From assembly GCA_900129675.1 (NCBI GenBank), contig FSRD01000001.1:7925501-7989500 (forward strand): 64,000 nt of DNA, given 5' to 3'. This document shows positions 26,262 to 35,189 of the stretch, piece after piece (positions within the stretch are counted from its first letter, which is position 1; each line of letters begins with the position of its first letter). Source of the stretch: Bradyrhizobium erythrophlei. GTDB taxonomy: Bacteria > Pseudomonadota > Alphaproteobacteria > Rhizobiales > Xanthobacteraceae. A program made the translations under genes and the position numbers. The notes beneath the pieces were generated by a model. That model made no database searches, had not been told where the DNA came from, and saw nothing but the letters and a program-made list of their open reading frames with translations.

Positions 26262-26447
26262 ATGGACAGAGTGTTCTTGATCCTTGGCTTTCTCGCGCTT
26301 GCCATCGGCCTGCTCTGGATCGGCCAAGGCACCGGCGCGATTACCTGGCCGAAATCGAGCTTCATGATCAATCAGCTCCAGTGGGCGGGATATGGCGCGT
26401 TGCTCGGCGCCATCGGCCTGATGCTGATCTGGCAAGGCAAGCGCTAG
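26262..26447 (+). CDS. Small two-helix membrane protein
   Basis: A 61-residue protein starts MDRVFLILGFLALAIG after GAGGAA five bases upstream. Two hydrophobic helices (about residues 4-22 and 42-58) are joined by GTGAITWPKSSFMINQLQWAG. The C-terminus is basic (QGKR). Such small proteins are common in Bradyrhizobium-type genomes without assigned function. The ISNCY-like element ends 82 bp upstream and may have separated it from its native promoter. Confidence 0.65.
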   Translation: MDRVFLILGFLALAIGLLWIGQGTGAITWPKSSFMINQLQWAGYGALLGAIGLMLIWQGKR

Positions 26448-26470
26448 CAAGATAATCCGATTTGTCTGTA

Positions 26471-26599
26471 TCGTCATGGCCGGGCATAGCCGTCCGAAGG
26501 ACGGCGTCGCTTCCGCTCGCCTATGCCCGGCCATCCACGCCTTTAAACATAAAATCGAAGCAAGACGTGGATGCCCGGGACAAGCCGGGGCATGACGAA
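26471..26599. repeat. Long nested intergenic palindrome
   Basis: An inner hairpin pairs ATGGCCGGGCATAG with CTATGCCCGGCCAT (26476-26534); the ends TCGTCATG and CATGACGA also pair. A second part contains ACGTGGATGCCCGGGACAAG. This is a dispersed type seen between genes in Bradyrhizobium-like genomes, and it differs in sequence from the CCGGAATCT family elsewhere in the window. It precedes the SDR gene. Confidence 0.75.
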
Positions 26600-26618
26600 G
26601 AAAAAAAGGACAACAGCG

Positions 26619-27389
26619 ATGAAATCAGGACCATTCAACCTCAGCGGCAAGGTGGCGATCGTCACCGGTGGCAATGGCGGCATCGGGCTCGGCATGGTGC
26701 GCGGATTGGCGGAAGCTGGTGCTGCGATCGCGATCGTCGGCCGCAATGAAGCCAAATCGGCCGCCGCGGTCGCCGAACTTGAACGAAGCGGCGCCAGGGC
26801 CATTTCCGTGGTCGCCGACGTCACCGACAAGGCCGCCGTCGCGGCCGTGGCCGAACGCGTGGCCCGCGAGTTCGGCCGGATCGACATCCTCGTCAACAAT
26901 GCCGGCATCAACATTCGCAAGCCGCCGCACGCGCTCGACATCGCCGAATGGAACAGCGTGATTGCGACCAACCTCACCAGCGCCTTCCTGTGTTCGCAGG
27001 CGGTCTATCCCGCGATGAAAGCCGCGGGCGGCGGCAAGATCATCAATATCGGTTCGATGATGTCGATCTTCGGCGCCAGCTTCGCACCGGCTTATGCCGC
27101 CAGTAAAGGCGGCATCGTGCAGTTCACGCGCTCCTGCGCCTGCGCCTGGGCGGCCGACAATATCCAGGCCAATGCGGTGCTGCCGGGCTGGATCGATACC
27201 GATCTGACCAAGCAAGCGCGCGAGCAGATCGACGGCCTGCACGACCGGGTGCTGGCGCGCACACCGGCGGCGCGCTGGGGCGGGATCGGAGACTTCGGAG
27301 GCATCGCGGTGTTTCTCGCCTCAGCCGCGTCCGATTTCGTCACCGGTACCGCCATCCCCGTCGATGGCGGGTATTCGATCATGGGGTAG
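26619..27389 (+). CDS. Short-chain dehydrogenase/reductase
   Basis: The 256-residue enzyme has the classical SDR features: the cofactor loop TGGNGGIGLGM, NNAGI, the catalytic serine in NIGSMMS, the YAASKGG tyrosine and lysine, and the C-terminal GTAIPVDGGYSIMG. The pattern resembles gluconate 5-dehydrogenase or 2-deoxy-D-gluconate 3-dehydrogenase, so an NAD(P)-dependent sugar-acid or polyol oxidation is likely, but the substrate is not certain. The ATG at 26619 follows AAAGGAC. It stands alone, convergent with the second barrel gene. Confidence 0.88.
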   Translation: MKSGPFNLSGKVAIVTGGNGGIGLGMVRGLAEAGAAIAIVGRNEAKSAAAVAELERSGARAISVVADVTDKAAVAAVAERVAREFGRIDILVNNAGINIRKPPHALDIAEWNSVIATNLTSAFLCSQAVYPAMKAAGGGKIINIGSMMSIFGASFAPAYAASKGGIVQFTRSCACAWAADNIQANAVLPGWIDTDLTKQAREQIDGLHDRVLARTPAARWGGIGDFGGIAVFLASAASDFVTGTAIPVDGGYSIMG

Positions 27390-27439
27390 CGCAAGGCGCG
27401 AGAAACCGCGGCTGGATTTTCGTCGCAGCCCTCGCGACG

Positions 27440-27463
27440 AAAAAGCCCCGGACATGCCGGGGC
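27440..27463 (-). terminator. Terminator between SDR and Omp25-like gene
   Basis: GCCCCGG and CCGGGGC form a stem around a short loop. On the minus strand it is followed by TTTTT, so it best serves the barrel gene at 27491-28267; on the plus strand the T-run is short, giving weaker termination for the SDR gene. Confidence 0.85.
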
Positions 27464-27490
27464 TTTGGATCGTTGGCGAGAAGCGAAGGC

Positions 27491-28267
27491 TCAGTACCGT
27501 GCGACAACCGGAGCGTTGAACTTGTAGCTCAGACGGACGACCGCGGATTGAATATCGCGGGGTTTTGTATCGAAGGTGTAGGTGCCGGGCGAGGCGCCGG
27601 CGAGCTGATAGCTCTTTCTCTCGAACGCGGCATAGTCGTATTCGAGACCGACGATCCAGTTCTGGGTGATGCCGTATTCCCAACCTGCGCCAATGGTCCA
27701 GCCATTGTGCCATTGGGTCTGGGATCCGGAACCCGTGACCGGCGGAAGCACGTCGGTCACCGACAAGCGGTTGTTGACGCCGGCATAGCCGCCCTTCACG
27801 TAGAACAGATTGTTCGCCACGGCATAGCCGGCGCGGCCCGTAATCGTCGCCATCCAGTCGGTACGCCAGCTGAACCGATCGTCGAGGCCGACGCCGAACA
27901 CGTTGTTCAGCACGGTACCCTTGTTGTCGAGACCGGAAATCGTGCCCTCGAGACCGAACACGTAGTTGCTGGCCTGCCAGTTGTAGCCCATCTGGCCGCC
28001 GCCGAACACGCCGGTGCCGCGCTGGCGAAAACCCTGACCGGGCGAGAGATCACCGAACACCGTGGTGTTGGCGGTGTTGATCCATTCCTCGTTCGTGGTG
28101 GCGCCGCCGATGTGGCCGCCGATATAGAAGCCAGCCCAGTTGTAGATGGAGTCGACGAAAGCCGGAGCCTTGGTGTAAGGCCGCATCGCGAGATCCGCCG
28201 CCGACGCGGCGCCAGTTCCGAGCGCGGCAGTGAAGGCCGCAGCAGCAATCAGTTTTGAGTGAATCAT
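27491..28267 (-). CDS. Omp25-like outer-membrane beta-barrel protein
   Basis: The 258-residue protein starts MIHSKLIAAAAFTAALG with a signal peptide ending ASA, followed by ADLAMRPYTKAPAF...YNWAGFYIGGH, the same N-terminal layout as the protein at 23650-24486. Strand-like stretches such as GRAGYAVANNLFYVKGGYAG and GAGWEYGITQNWIVGLEYDY repeat to a C-terminal LSYKFN. It should form an eight-stranded barrel in the outer membrane. It has its own terminator, and no operon partner. Confidence 0.88.
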   Translation of the reverse strand: MIHSKLIAAAAFTAALGTGAASAADLAMRPYTKAPAFVDSIYNWAGFYIGGHIGGATTNEEWINTANTTVFGDLSPGQGFRQRGTGVFGGGQMGYNWQASNYVFGLEGTISGLDNKGTVLNNVFGVGLDDRFSWRTDWMATITGRAGYAVANNLFYVKGGYAGVNNRLSVTDVLPPVTGSGSQTQWHNGWTIGAGWEYGITQNWIVGLEYDYAAFERKSYQLAGASPGTYTFDTKPRDIQSAVVRLSYKFNAPVVARY

Positions 28268-28473
28268 TTTCTTGCACCCCTTGTTGTCCCTGGGCGCATG
28301 CTTTGAACGAGAGAACTTACCAATCCGGAAGCGTTTTCGCAGGCGACGTCGAATTGTCGGCTGACGAGGTTGAATCTCTCGCCGCTGTTGCCGTCGCGCA
28401 ACTTTCTCGAACCGTTTTAACGGGCTGTTATCCCTAATGAATTCCGATCAACGCAACGCAACGCTGCGCGCGC

Positions 28474-29727
28474 TCAGGATTGCGCCGGCGAATGCACATG
28501 CTCCGGCCGGATGCCGAGGCCGACCAGCCGTGCCGTGATGCCCTGCAGCCAGGGCACAGCCGTAATCAGCCGAACGACAAGCGGCACTTTGAGCGGCTGA
28601 TTGCCGGGCTTCAGCGCCGCGCTGACGATGTTGTTCTGCGCGATGACTTGCATCCGCTGCGTCATCCGCACCGGAAATTCGCGACGCCTACGCACTGCGT
28701 CGAGTTCATCTTCGGACGGACAGCCGCTCGCAAGCTTCGCCGCGAGCAGATTGGCGGTCGCCACCGCGTCCTGTACCGCGAGGTTGACGCCGACGCCGCC
28801 GACCGGCGACATCGCATGCGCGGCGTCGCCGATGCAAAGCAGTCCCGGCAGCGTCCAGCGCTTCAGGCGATTGATCGCGACCGTCAAAAGCTTGACATCG
28901 TCCCAGCCCTTCACATCGGCAAGGCCGGATTTCAGGATCGGCGCCATCCGCGCGACGTCGTCCAGCAGCGCCGGCAGCCCCCTCGCCTTCACGGCGTCGA
29001 ATTGTCCCTTGGCGATGACATAGGCGCACTGCCAGTAGTCGCCGCGGTCGAACGTGACCATCATCTTGCCGGGCTCAACGCGGGCGAACAGGCGTTCGTC
29101 TTCGTTGGCCTTCTTGCCGGCGCGAAACCACAGCACATCCATCGGCGCGCCGATTTCTTCGACCTCGAGACCGGCGCGCTGGCGCACGACCGAATGGCGG
29201 CCGTCGCAGGCGATGGTCAGGTCGGCCCGGATGTCGATCGTGCCTTCCGGCGTCATGACCCTGACGCCCGCGATCTGCTCGCCGTCACGGATGAGGTCGG
29301 TGGCCTCGGCATTCATCATCACCTTCAGCGAGGCGAACCGCTGGCCGGCCTCGCGCAGGAAATTGAGGAAATCCCACTGCGGCATGAAGGCGATGAACGG
29401 GTATTTGGTGCCGACGCGGCTGAGATCGGCAATCCGCACCGAGGTGCCGCCGAACATCCCGTCCATCTTCTGCAATTGCTGATGCGGAAGTTTCAAAAAT
29501 CCGTCGATCAATCCGAGTTCGTCCATCACCTGCAGGGTCGAGGGATGCACGGTGTCGCCGCGGAAATCGCGAAAGAAGTCGGCATGCTTCTCCAGCACCA
29601 CGACATCGATCCCGGCGCGCCCGAACAGATACCCCAGCATCATGCCGGCGGGACCGCCGCCGACGATGCAGCAGCGGACCTGCATCGTGCGCCCCGACGG
29701 TGGTTCGGAAAAACTGCCTGTGTCCAT
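28474..29727 (-). CDS. FAD-dependent monooxygenase (PHBH/UbiH type)
   Basis: The 417-residue enzyme has the FAD-binding GGGPAGMMLGYLFGRAG, an acidic end to the second strand (VVLEKH), the RGDTVHPST segment, an internal DG motif (IACDGRHSVVR) and the GD motif CIGDAAHAMSPVGGVGVNLA. It should use NAD(P)H and oxygen to hydroxylate an aromatic compound or quinone precursor. The start codon chosen leaves a 16-residue leader before QVRCCIVGGG; an inner ATG (MQVRCC) is possible. It is followed on the same strand by no partner and preceded by a caspase-like gene, so context does not reveal a pathway. Confidence 0.85.
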   Translation of the reverse strand: MDTGSFSEPPSGRTMQVRCCIVGGGPAGMMLGYLFGRAGIDVVVLEKHADFFRDFRGDTVHPSTLQVMDELGLIDGFLKLPHQQLQKMDGMFGGTSVRIADLSRVGTKYPFIAFMPQWDFLNFLREAGQRFASLKVMMNAEATDLIRDGEQIAGVRVMTPEGTIDIRADLTIACDGRHSVVRQRAGLEVEEIGAPMDVLWFRAGKKANEDERLFARVEPGKMMVTFDRGDYWQCAYVIAKGQFDAVKARGLPALLDDVARMAPILKSGLADVKGWDDVKLLTVAINRLKRWTLPGLLCIGDAAHAMSPVGGVGVNLAVQDAVATANLLAAKLASGCPSEDELDAVRRRREFPVRMTQRMQVIAQNNIVSAALKPGNQPLKVPLVVRLITAVPWLQGITARLVGLGIRPEHVHSPAQS

Positions 29728-29795
29728 GATCCGGCTCTCGTCGATGGTCCGCCCCTGAACCGGGAATGTAGCGCCAATCCGACGGCGTTGTGGCG

Positions 29796-31301
29796 TTACC
29801 TTCTAAAACTCTTGATCTCCGACACGCTGCCGTCGCGGTAGGTCAATTCCACCGAGACCGACTGGGTCTGCGGCGCGAGCTTGAGGTAAGGCTGCGCGTC
29901 GCGCGGAATGACGAGCGGGTCCCTGGGATCGCAGGGCGGCATCTTCAAAACCCTGTCCGGCACCGCGCTGTCGATGCCGACGCGGACCTCCCGGATCGCG
30001 CAGCGATACGACATCAGGTGCGTGTAATAGACCAGCAGCCCGTTGAATTCGCGAAACGACAGCCAGCTCGTCGCCGTCATGTCGAGGATTTTTCGCTGGT
30101 CGCGGATCAGCGCAGCCTCAGGGTCGAACCGGATCGGAAACGGCCCCTGCATATCGCCAGAGGTGTCGACATAGCGGACCTGGATGGTGCCGGCGGGTGC
30201 GTCGGCGGCAAGTTCGATCGACGGATTGGGCATCCGCTTGCGGGTGCGCGGATCGAGTGTGTCGATGAAGCCGGTTTCGCGGAAATCGCCGGCCTCCCCC
30301 ATCCGCCAGGAAATCCCGAGCGTCGGATCGGCGATCGAGAACGTCACCGTCCAGCCGCCATTGTGGCGCGAGAACGCGGCGATTGGGGCGTTGACGGAAT
30401 CTTCTTTCGGCAGCCGCGGCACCGACACCGGCGGCAGCGCCGCCAGCTTCTGCGGTTGCTCGGCCGGTTTTGCGGCGACGTCCGGCTGCGCCTTGCCCGC
30501 CGCGCCGTTTAGGAACACGTCGTCGACCATCTGGTCGAAGTAAACCGGGATCTGCTTGTGCTTGACGGTGTCAGCCATTTCGCTCACCAGCCGGCGCGTG
30601 TGCTGCGCGACCTGAACGAGGTTTTCGCCGGGCTGCAGCAACTCCTTCGCAAACGTCCGCGTGAACACCGAATTCGGGTTGGCGTCGTCGTTCGACAGGC
30701 GGTCGAGTGCGGTCTGCCGCGGTCCCGCCGAAAACACCGAGAAGACGCCCTCCGGCAATTGCGTCATCGGCGCCAGCCCGCCGCCGCCGGCGACCGCGCG
30801 GGTGCCGGCGCGCTCGAACGGATTGTTGCGGCAGGCGTCGAACACCAGGATCGCGGTGCGCACCTTCTTGTTCTGCAGGCGCTCGATGATGCGGTCGGCG
30901 AGCACGGAGGCGTCGCGCACCAGTTCTTCCTGGCCCTCGGTCGCGGCCGGTACGTCGGTCGGCAGCAGAAAATTCTGGCCGGCGATTTCAAAGCCGTGGC
31001 CGGCATAGAAGAAGAACGCGGTGTCGCCGGCGTCGACCGCCCTGTCGAACGCCAGCAGCGTTTCGGAAAACGCCTGCCGGTTCTGGTTCTCCGCCACCAT
31101 GACGTTGAAGCCGAGCTGCTTTAGCGTATCGCCCATGGTGCGGGCATCGTTGACCGCCTTCTGCAATTTGGGGACGTTTTTATAATCGTTGTTGCCGATC
31201 ACCAGCGCGACACGTTTTTCGGCGTGGGCAGGTGCTGCAAGCGCCACGAATATCGCCGCGAGACCGCAACACAATGCCGGCCTTATCGATCGCCAATTCA
31301 T
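29796..31301 (-). CDS. Secreted caspase-family protein
   Basis: The 501-residue protein starts MNWRSIRPALCC with a signal peptide ending near AHA27, so the protease should act in the periplasm. The caspase-like domain starts RVALVIGNNDY; the dyad is His102 in FYAGHG and Cys157 in VFDACRNNPF. The domain runs to about residue 270. The remaining 230 residues include proline/alanine-rich linker and a C-terminal part that I do not recognise. Proteins with this arrangement are common in Bradyrhizobium-like bacteria and their targets are unknown. It differs from the cytoplasmic caspase-like protein at 11791-13581 in having a signal peptide and no coupled hydrolase. Confidence 0.85.
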   Translation of the reverse strand: MNWRSIRPALCCGLAAIFVALAAPAHAEKRVALVIGNNDYKNVPKLQKAVNDARTMGDTLKQLGFNVMVAENQNRQAFSETLLAFDRAVDAGDTAFFFYAGHGFEIAGQNFLLPTDVPAATEGQEELVRDASVLADRIIERLQNKKVRTAILVFDACRNNPFERAGTRAVAGGGGLAPMTQLPEGVFSVFSAGPRQTALDRLSNDDANPNSVFTRTFAKELLQPGENLVQVAQHTRRLVSEMADTVKHKQIPVYFDQMVDDVFLNGAAGKAQPDVAAKPAEQPQKLAALPPVSVPRLPKEDSVNAPIAAFSRHNGGWTVTFSIADPTLGISWRMGEAGDFRETGFIDTLDPRTRKRMPNPSIELAADAPAGTIQVRYVDTSGDMQGPFPIRFDPEAALIRDQRKILDMTATSWLSFREFNGLLVYYTHLMSYRCAIREVRVGIDSAVPDRVLKMPPCDPRDPLVIPRDAQPYLKLAPQTQSVSVELTYRDGSVSEIKSFRR

Positions 31302-31472
31302 CCGAATTCCCTGCCTTGCACGCCAATCTCGCCGCCAGCCCTGGAGCCGCGCCCCCTGCGGTAGTCTCCAAATCGTTGGCGCTGGTTCAATGCTCTCTCC
31401 CGGCATTCCTCTCGCCCAAATTGCCAACGAGCCGTCTGGTGTCTTCCCGGTGACGCCAGGCGCGCCGCGGGC

Positions 31473-32060
31473 TCAATTGGATGCCGCGGGGCGCGGGCTC
31501 CATCGCCGGATCAGCGGCCCGGCGAAATTCAGCATGAACGCCCACAGCGCCAAATTTGGATCAACAAAACTGACTGCTATCGCGAGCAGCGCAGAGATGA
31601 TCAGAAGGATCGCGGACATCTGCCGCCGCCGCAAATACTCACCCGGTTCGAGATGCGGAGTGATGAAGACAAGGCGAAGGGCGACGGTCGCAATCAGCAG
31701 GATGAGACCGGCATACAGCCAGATCGCAGGCGCCAAATGCGCGAAGCGGCCGACCACGATGGTCGTGAGCGGCACGCAGGTAATCAGCAGCAGATACAGC
31801 AGCCACCAGTTGACATATTCGCGGCTGAGATATTCCGCATGCGAGCGGATTTCGATGTTCGAAAGCCAGCGCAACCCCAACACCCCGAAACCCAGGACGT
31901 AAGGCAGGAATTTCGGCCACAGGGCAGCGACGCCTCGCAGCAACTCGCCGCCGTCATGGGGATGAAAATCATCCGGCAGCCGCACATCGAGAATAAGCAG
32001 CGTCATGGCGACGGCGAAGATTCCATCGCTGAGCGCATCGAGACGGGCCTTGGCGAACAT
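31473..32060 (-). CDS. TMEM175-family (DUF1211) putative potassium channel
   Basis: The 195-residue membrane protein starts MFAKARLDALSDGIFAVAMTLLILDV, matching the TMEM175 pore-helix signature RxxxFSDGxxAxAxTLL, with leucine in place of phenylalanine. Four or five further helices follow. Bacterial TMEM175 proteins form tetrameric potassium-permeable channels, so membrane potential or ion balance is the likely role. The frame extends upstream to 32159, but similarity starts here. Its stop lies 171 bp from the caspase gene's start on the same strand. Confidence 0.85.
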   Translation of the reverse strand: MFAKARLDALSDGIFAVAMTLLILDVRLPDDFHPHDGGELLRGVAALWPKFLPYVLGFGVLGLRWLSNIEIRSHAEYLSREYVNWWLLYLLLITCVPLTTIVVGRFAHLAPAIWLYAGLILLIATVALRLVFITPHLEPGEYLRRRQMSAILLIISALLAIAVSFVDPNLALWAFMLNFAGPLIRRWSPRPAASN

Positions 32061-32477
32061 GATTCTCCCCCCCCCAAATGAGCCGCCGCCGTTTGTGTCA
32101 TAGCCGGGCAAAACTCCGCAAGATTCACCGCGCCGGGTGGCAGCATACGCGCCGACCAAGGCATCCCGCAGGACCGGAGGTTGCGCGCGCGAGGCCGCGT
32201 CATTTGACCGGGAAATGACAGTCTGGCCGTTATCCGGCCGTTATTTGTACGAAAACATTAAGCTTTTTCGGCCATTTGACGCGTTCCAAGATTGACTTTG
32301 GCCGTTTCGCGCCTATGTTTCGGGTCAACGCGGCCCTGGATCGAAACGCGATTCCCTTGGGTTAGCCGCTCGTCTGCGTAAGTCAGAGCCCCCAGCTTTT
32401 CAAAGCGCGCCGTTTCGGGGTTGAACGCGACAGCTTTTTACCCTCGATTCCGAACGGCGGTGTCGAGCAGAGGCTCA
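32061..32477 (+). promoter_or_regulatory. Intergenic region with promoter and long leader before the DEAD-box gene
   Basis: TTGACT at 32292-32297 and TATGTT at 32314-32319, 16 bp apart, make a fair sigma-70 promoter pointing to the helicase gene. It would give a leader of roughly 150 bases. Long leaders are usual for cold-induced helicase genes; I cannot identify a defined structure here. The left part serves as promoter region of the TMEM175 gene on the other strand. Confidence 0.45.
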
Positions 32478-33983
32478 ATGTCTTTTTCCCATCTCGGTCT
32501 TTCCGACAAGGTGCTCGCCGCAGTTGCGGCCACCGGTTACACCACCCCGACCCCCATTCAGGAACAGGCGATCCCTCACGTTCTGGCCCGCCGCGACGTT
32601 CTCGGCATCGCCCAGACCGGCACCGGCAAGACCGCTGCCTTCGTCCTTCCGATGCTCACGCTGCTGGAAAAGGGCCGCGCCCGGGCCCGAATGCCCCGCA
32701 CCCTCATCCTGGAGCCGACCCGCGAACTCGCCGCCCAGGTCAAGGAACAATTCGACAAATACGGCGCCGGGCAAAAGCTCAACGTTGCGCTGTTGATCGG
32801 CGGCGTCTCGTTCGGCGATCAGGATAGCAAATTGACGCGCGGCGTCGACGTGCTGATCGCCACCCCGGGCCGGCTACTCGATCATACCGAGCGCGGCGGA
32901 TTGCTGCTCACCGGCGTCGAACTACTGGTCATCGACGAAGCCGATCGCATGCTGGACATGGGCTTCATTCCCGACATCGAACGGGTCTGCAAGCTGGTCC
33001 CCTTCACCCGGCAGACCCTGTTCTTCACCGCGACGATGCCGCCCGAAATTGCGCGCATCACCGAAACCTTCCTGCACAACCCGCAAAAGATCGAAGTTTC
33101 GAGACCCGCGACCACCGCGGTCGGGGTGTCGCAGTTCCAGGTCAGCGTCGGCCGCGAGCCGCACGAGAAGCGTGACGTATTGCGCCGCCTCTTGCGCGAC
33201 GCAAAGGATCTCAACAACGCGATTATCTTCTGCAATCGCAAGCGGGAAGTCGCCGTTGTTTACAAATCGCTGCAGAAGCACGGCTTCAGCGTCGGCGCGC
33301 TGCATGGCGACATGGATCAGTCCGCCCGCACCGCGGCACTCGACCAGTTCCGCAAGGGCGAGATTCCGCTGCTGGTCGCCTCCGACGTGGCGGCCCGCGG
33401 CCTGGATATTCCGGCCGTCAGTCACGTCTTCAATTTTGACGTTCCCCATCATGCCGACGATTACGTCCACCGCATCGGCCGCACCGGCCGGGCCGGCCGC
33501 GCCGGCACCGCAATCTCGATGGTAACCTCGCTCGACCACAAGTCGATCGTGGCGATCGAGAAGCTGATCGGCCAGGCCATTCCGAAGGCCGAAGGCGACT
33601 TCAGCGTTCGCTCCGAATCCTTCGACGAGCAGCCCCCCCAATCGCGCGGGCGCGAAGGATCAAGAGAGGGATCAAGAGAAGGATCACGCGATGGATCCAG
33701 AGAGCAAGCGCGAGAGGGTTCGCGGGAAGGTTCGCGCGGCGGCCGCAACAAGCCGCGCCGCGAACGCGAACCGCGACGCGCTGGCGGCAGCGGCCGTGGT
33801 CCCAAGCCGCAGCCGGAAGCGCCGGTCGAGGCGTTCACGCCTCCCACCCCCGCTCCGGCCTCGCGCGTGCCTTCGATCGGCCGCGCCGAACCGCGGCGAA
33901 CGCAGCGCGAACCGGATGCGGAGCCCGCGGATCATTCGCATCTTCCCGCATTCCTGCTGAGACCCGTTCGCGCCCGCGTGTGA
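32478..33983 (+). CDS. DEAD-box RNA helicase (RhlE-like)
   Basis: The 501-residue enzyme unwinds short RNA duplexes with ATP. Motifs appear in order: PTPIQEQAIP (Q motif), AQTGTGKTAAF (Walker A), PTRELAAQ, VIDEADRML (DEAD), FTATMP, RGLDIPAVSHVFNFD and HRIGRTGRAGR. After residue 391 the tail holds seven four-residue units close to REGS, encoded by a 12-bp tandem repeat (33651-33734), then a basic, proline-rich end. Such tails often bind RNA without specificity. The ATG at 32478 gives the normal MSFSHLGLSDKV start. Ribosome assembly or cold adaptation is the usual role. Confidence 0.9.
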   Translation: MSFSHLGLSDKVLAAVAATGYTTPTPIQEQAIPHVLARRDVLGIAQTGTGKTAAFVLPMLTLLEKGRARARMPRTLILEPTRELAAQVKEQFDKYGAGQKLNVALLIGGVSFGDQDSKLTRGVDVLIATPGRLLDHTERGGLLLTGVELLVIDEADRMLDMGFIPDIERVCKLVPFTRQTLFFTATMPPEIARITETFLHNPQKIEVSRPATTAVGVSQFQVSVGREPHEKRDVLRRLLRDAKDLNNAIIFCNRKREVAVVYKSLQKHGFSVGALHGDMDQSARTAALDQFRKGEIPLLVASDVAARGLDIPAVSHVFNFDVPHHADDYVHRIGRTGRAGRAGTAISMVTSLDHKSIVAIEKLIGQAIPKAEGDFSVRSESFDEQPPQSRGREGSREGSREGSRDGSREQAREGSREGSRGGRNKPRREREPRRAGGSGRGPKPQPEAPVEAFTPPTPAPASRVPSIGRAEPRRTQREPDAEPADHSHLPAFLLRPVRARV

Positions 33984-34105
33984 GCAACTGCGAAAGCCGG
34001 GGAACCCGTTTACCCGGCATTCATTCTCCTCAATTAACCTGCCGCCGATAATTTAGTAATTGCTGCTGCCAGCAAGGCGGCGCTGCACGTATTGGGGACG
34101 GATCA

Positions 34106-35173
34106 GTGGTGAAGCTGCTGGACGAACACGAACGCACGCTGGCCTTCGCCGAAGTCGCGTTGGGCCAGATCAAATCGCTCCGGCAGACCGCAGTCCCCCG
34201 CAACTATGAAATCTGGTACGTCTACGCCACCGGCTACAATGCCCCCCTCAACAAGATCATCAACGAGACGCTGGCGCGCAACGGCAGGCTGAGCGAAGCC
34301 GACCTCGAACAGATCTACGAGACCTACCTCTCCCACATCAAAACCTCCGACCGCATCGACAAGGTCGGCGCGCGTGTGATCGGTGAAATCGACGACGTGA
34401 TGAATCTCATCACCGAGGCGCTGGGGATGTCGGCGAGCTATGACGCGAGCCTGAGCGGCGCCAGCCAGAAACTCTCCGATGCCAAGCAGCCTGACCAGAT
34501 CAAGGCGGTGATCGAAGAACTGGTGAAGTCGACCCGCGAAATGCGCGACACCAACAAGGCGCTGGAAAACCGGCTGTCGCTGTCGAAGACCGAAATCAGC
34601 AACCTCCAGCACAGTCTCGAGGCCATCCGCGCCGAGAGCCTGACCGATCCGCTCACCGGGCTCGGCAACCGCAAATATTTCGACCGCTCGATCGAGATGG
34701 CGGTGCAGACCGCGCTGGCCACCGGCGAGCCGTTGTCGCTTCTGATGTTCGATATCGACCACTTCAAATCGTTCAACGATTCCTACGGCCACCTCACCGG
34801 CGATCAGGTGCTGCGGCTGGTCGGCATGTCGCTGAAGCAGACGATCAAGGGCCAGGATATCACCGCGCGCTATGGCGGCGAGGAATTCGCGGTCGTGCTG
34901 CCCAACACCGCGCTGCGCCAGGCGCTGACGGTCGCCGATCACATTCGCCGCGCGGTGATGGCGAAGGAATTGAAGAAGAAGTCCACCGGCGAAATCCTGG
35001 GCCGGGTCACGATCTCGGTCGGCGTCTCCATGCTGAAGCCGGGAGACGATACGGATTCGCTGATCGAACGCGCCGACGCCTGCCTCTACGCCGCCAAGCG
35101 CAACGGCCGCAACCGCGTGATCTGCGAAGCCGACCCCGAATACGCCGCCGAGAACCGCAGCCAGGTGGCGTGA
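34106..35173 (+). CDS. Diguanylate cyclase (GGDEF domain)
   Basis: The 355-residue protein makes cyclic di-GMP from GTP. The active-site loop is GGEEF at residues 257-261, with DPLTGLGNRKYFD and FDIDHFKSFND upstream, all consistent with an active cyclase. The product-inhibition site, normally RxxD, reads KGQD (Lys248-Asp251), so feedback may be weakened. The N-terminal 170 residues are helical with an acidic coiled-coil before the domain (TREMRDTNKALENRL...), probably a dimerising sensor region; no membrane segment is seen. Two GTG codons in a row (34106 and 34109) are the only reasonable starts. Confidence 0.88.
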   Translation: MVKLLDEHERTLAFAEVALGQIKSLRQTAVPRNYEIWYVYATGYNAPLNKIINETLARNGRLSEADLEQIYETYLSHIKTSDRIDKVGARVIGEIDDVMNLITEALGMSASYDASLSGASQKLSDAKQPDQIKAVIEELVKSTREMRDTNKALENRLSLSKTEISNLQHSLEAIRAESLTDPLTGLGNRKYFDRSIEMAVQTALATGEPLSLLMFDIDHFKSFNDSYGHLTGDQVLRLVGMSLKQTIKGQDITARYGGEEFAVVLPNTALRQALTVADHIRRAVMAKELKKKSTGEILGRVTISVGVSMLKPGDDTDSLIERADACLYAAKRNGRNRVICEADPEYAAENRSQVA

Positions 35174-35189
35174 GGCGTGCGACGGCACC

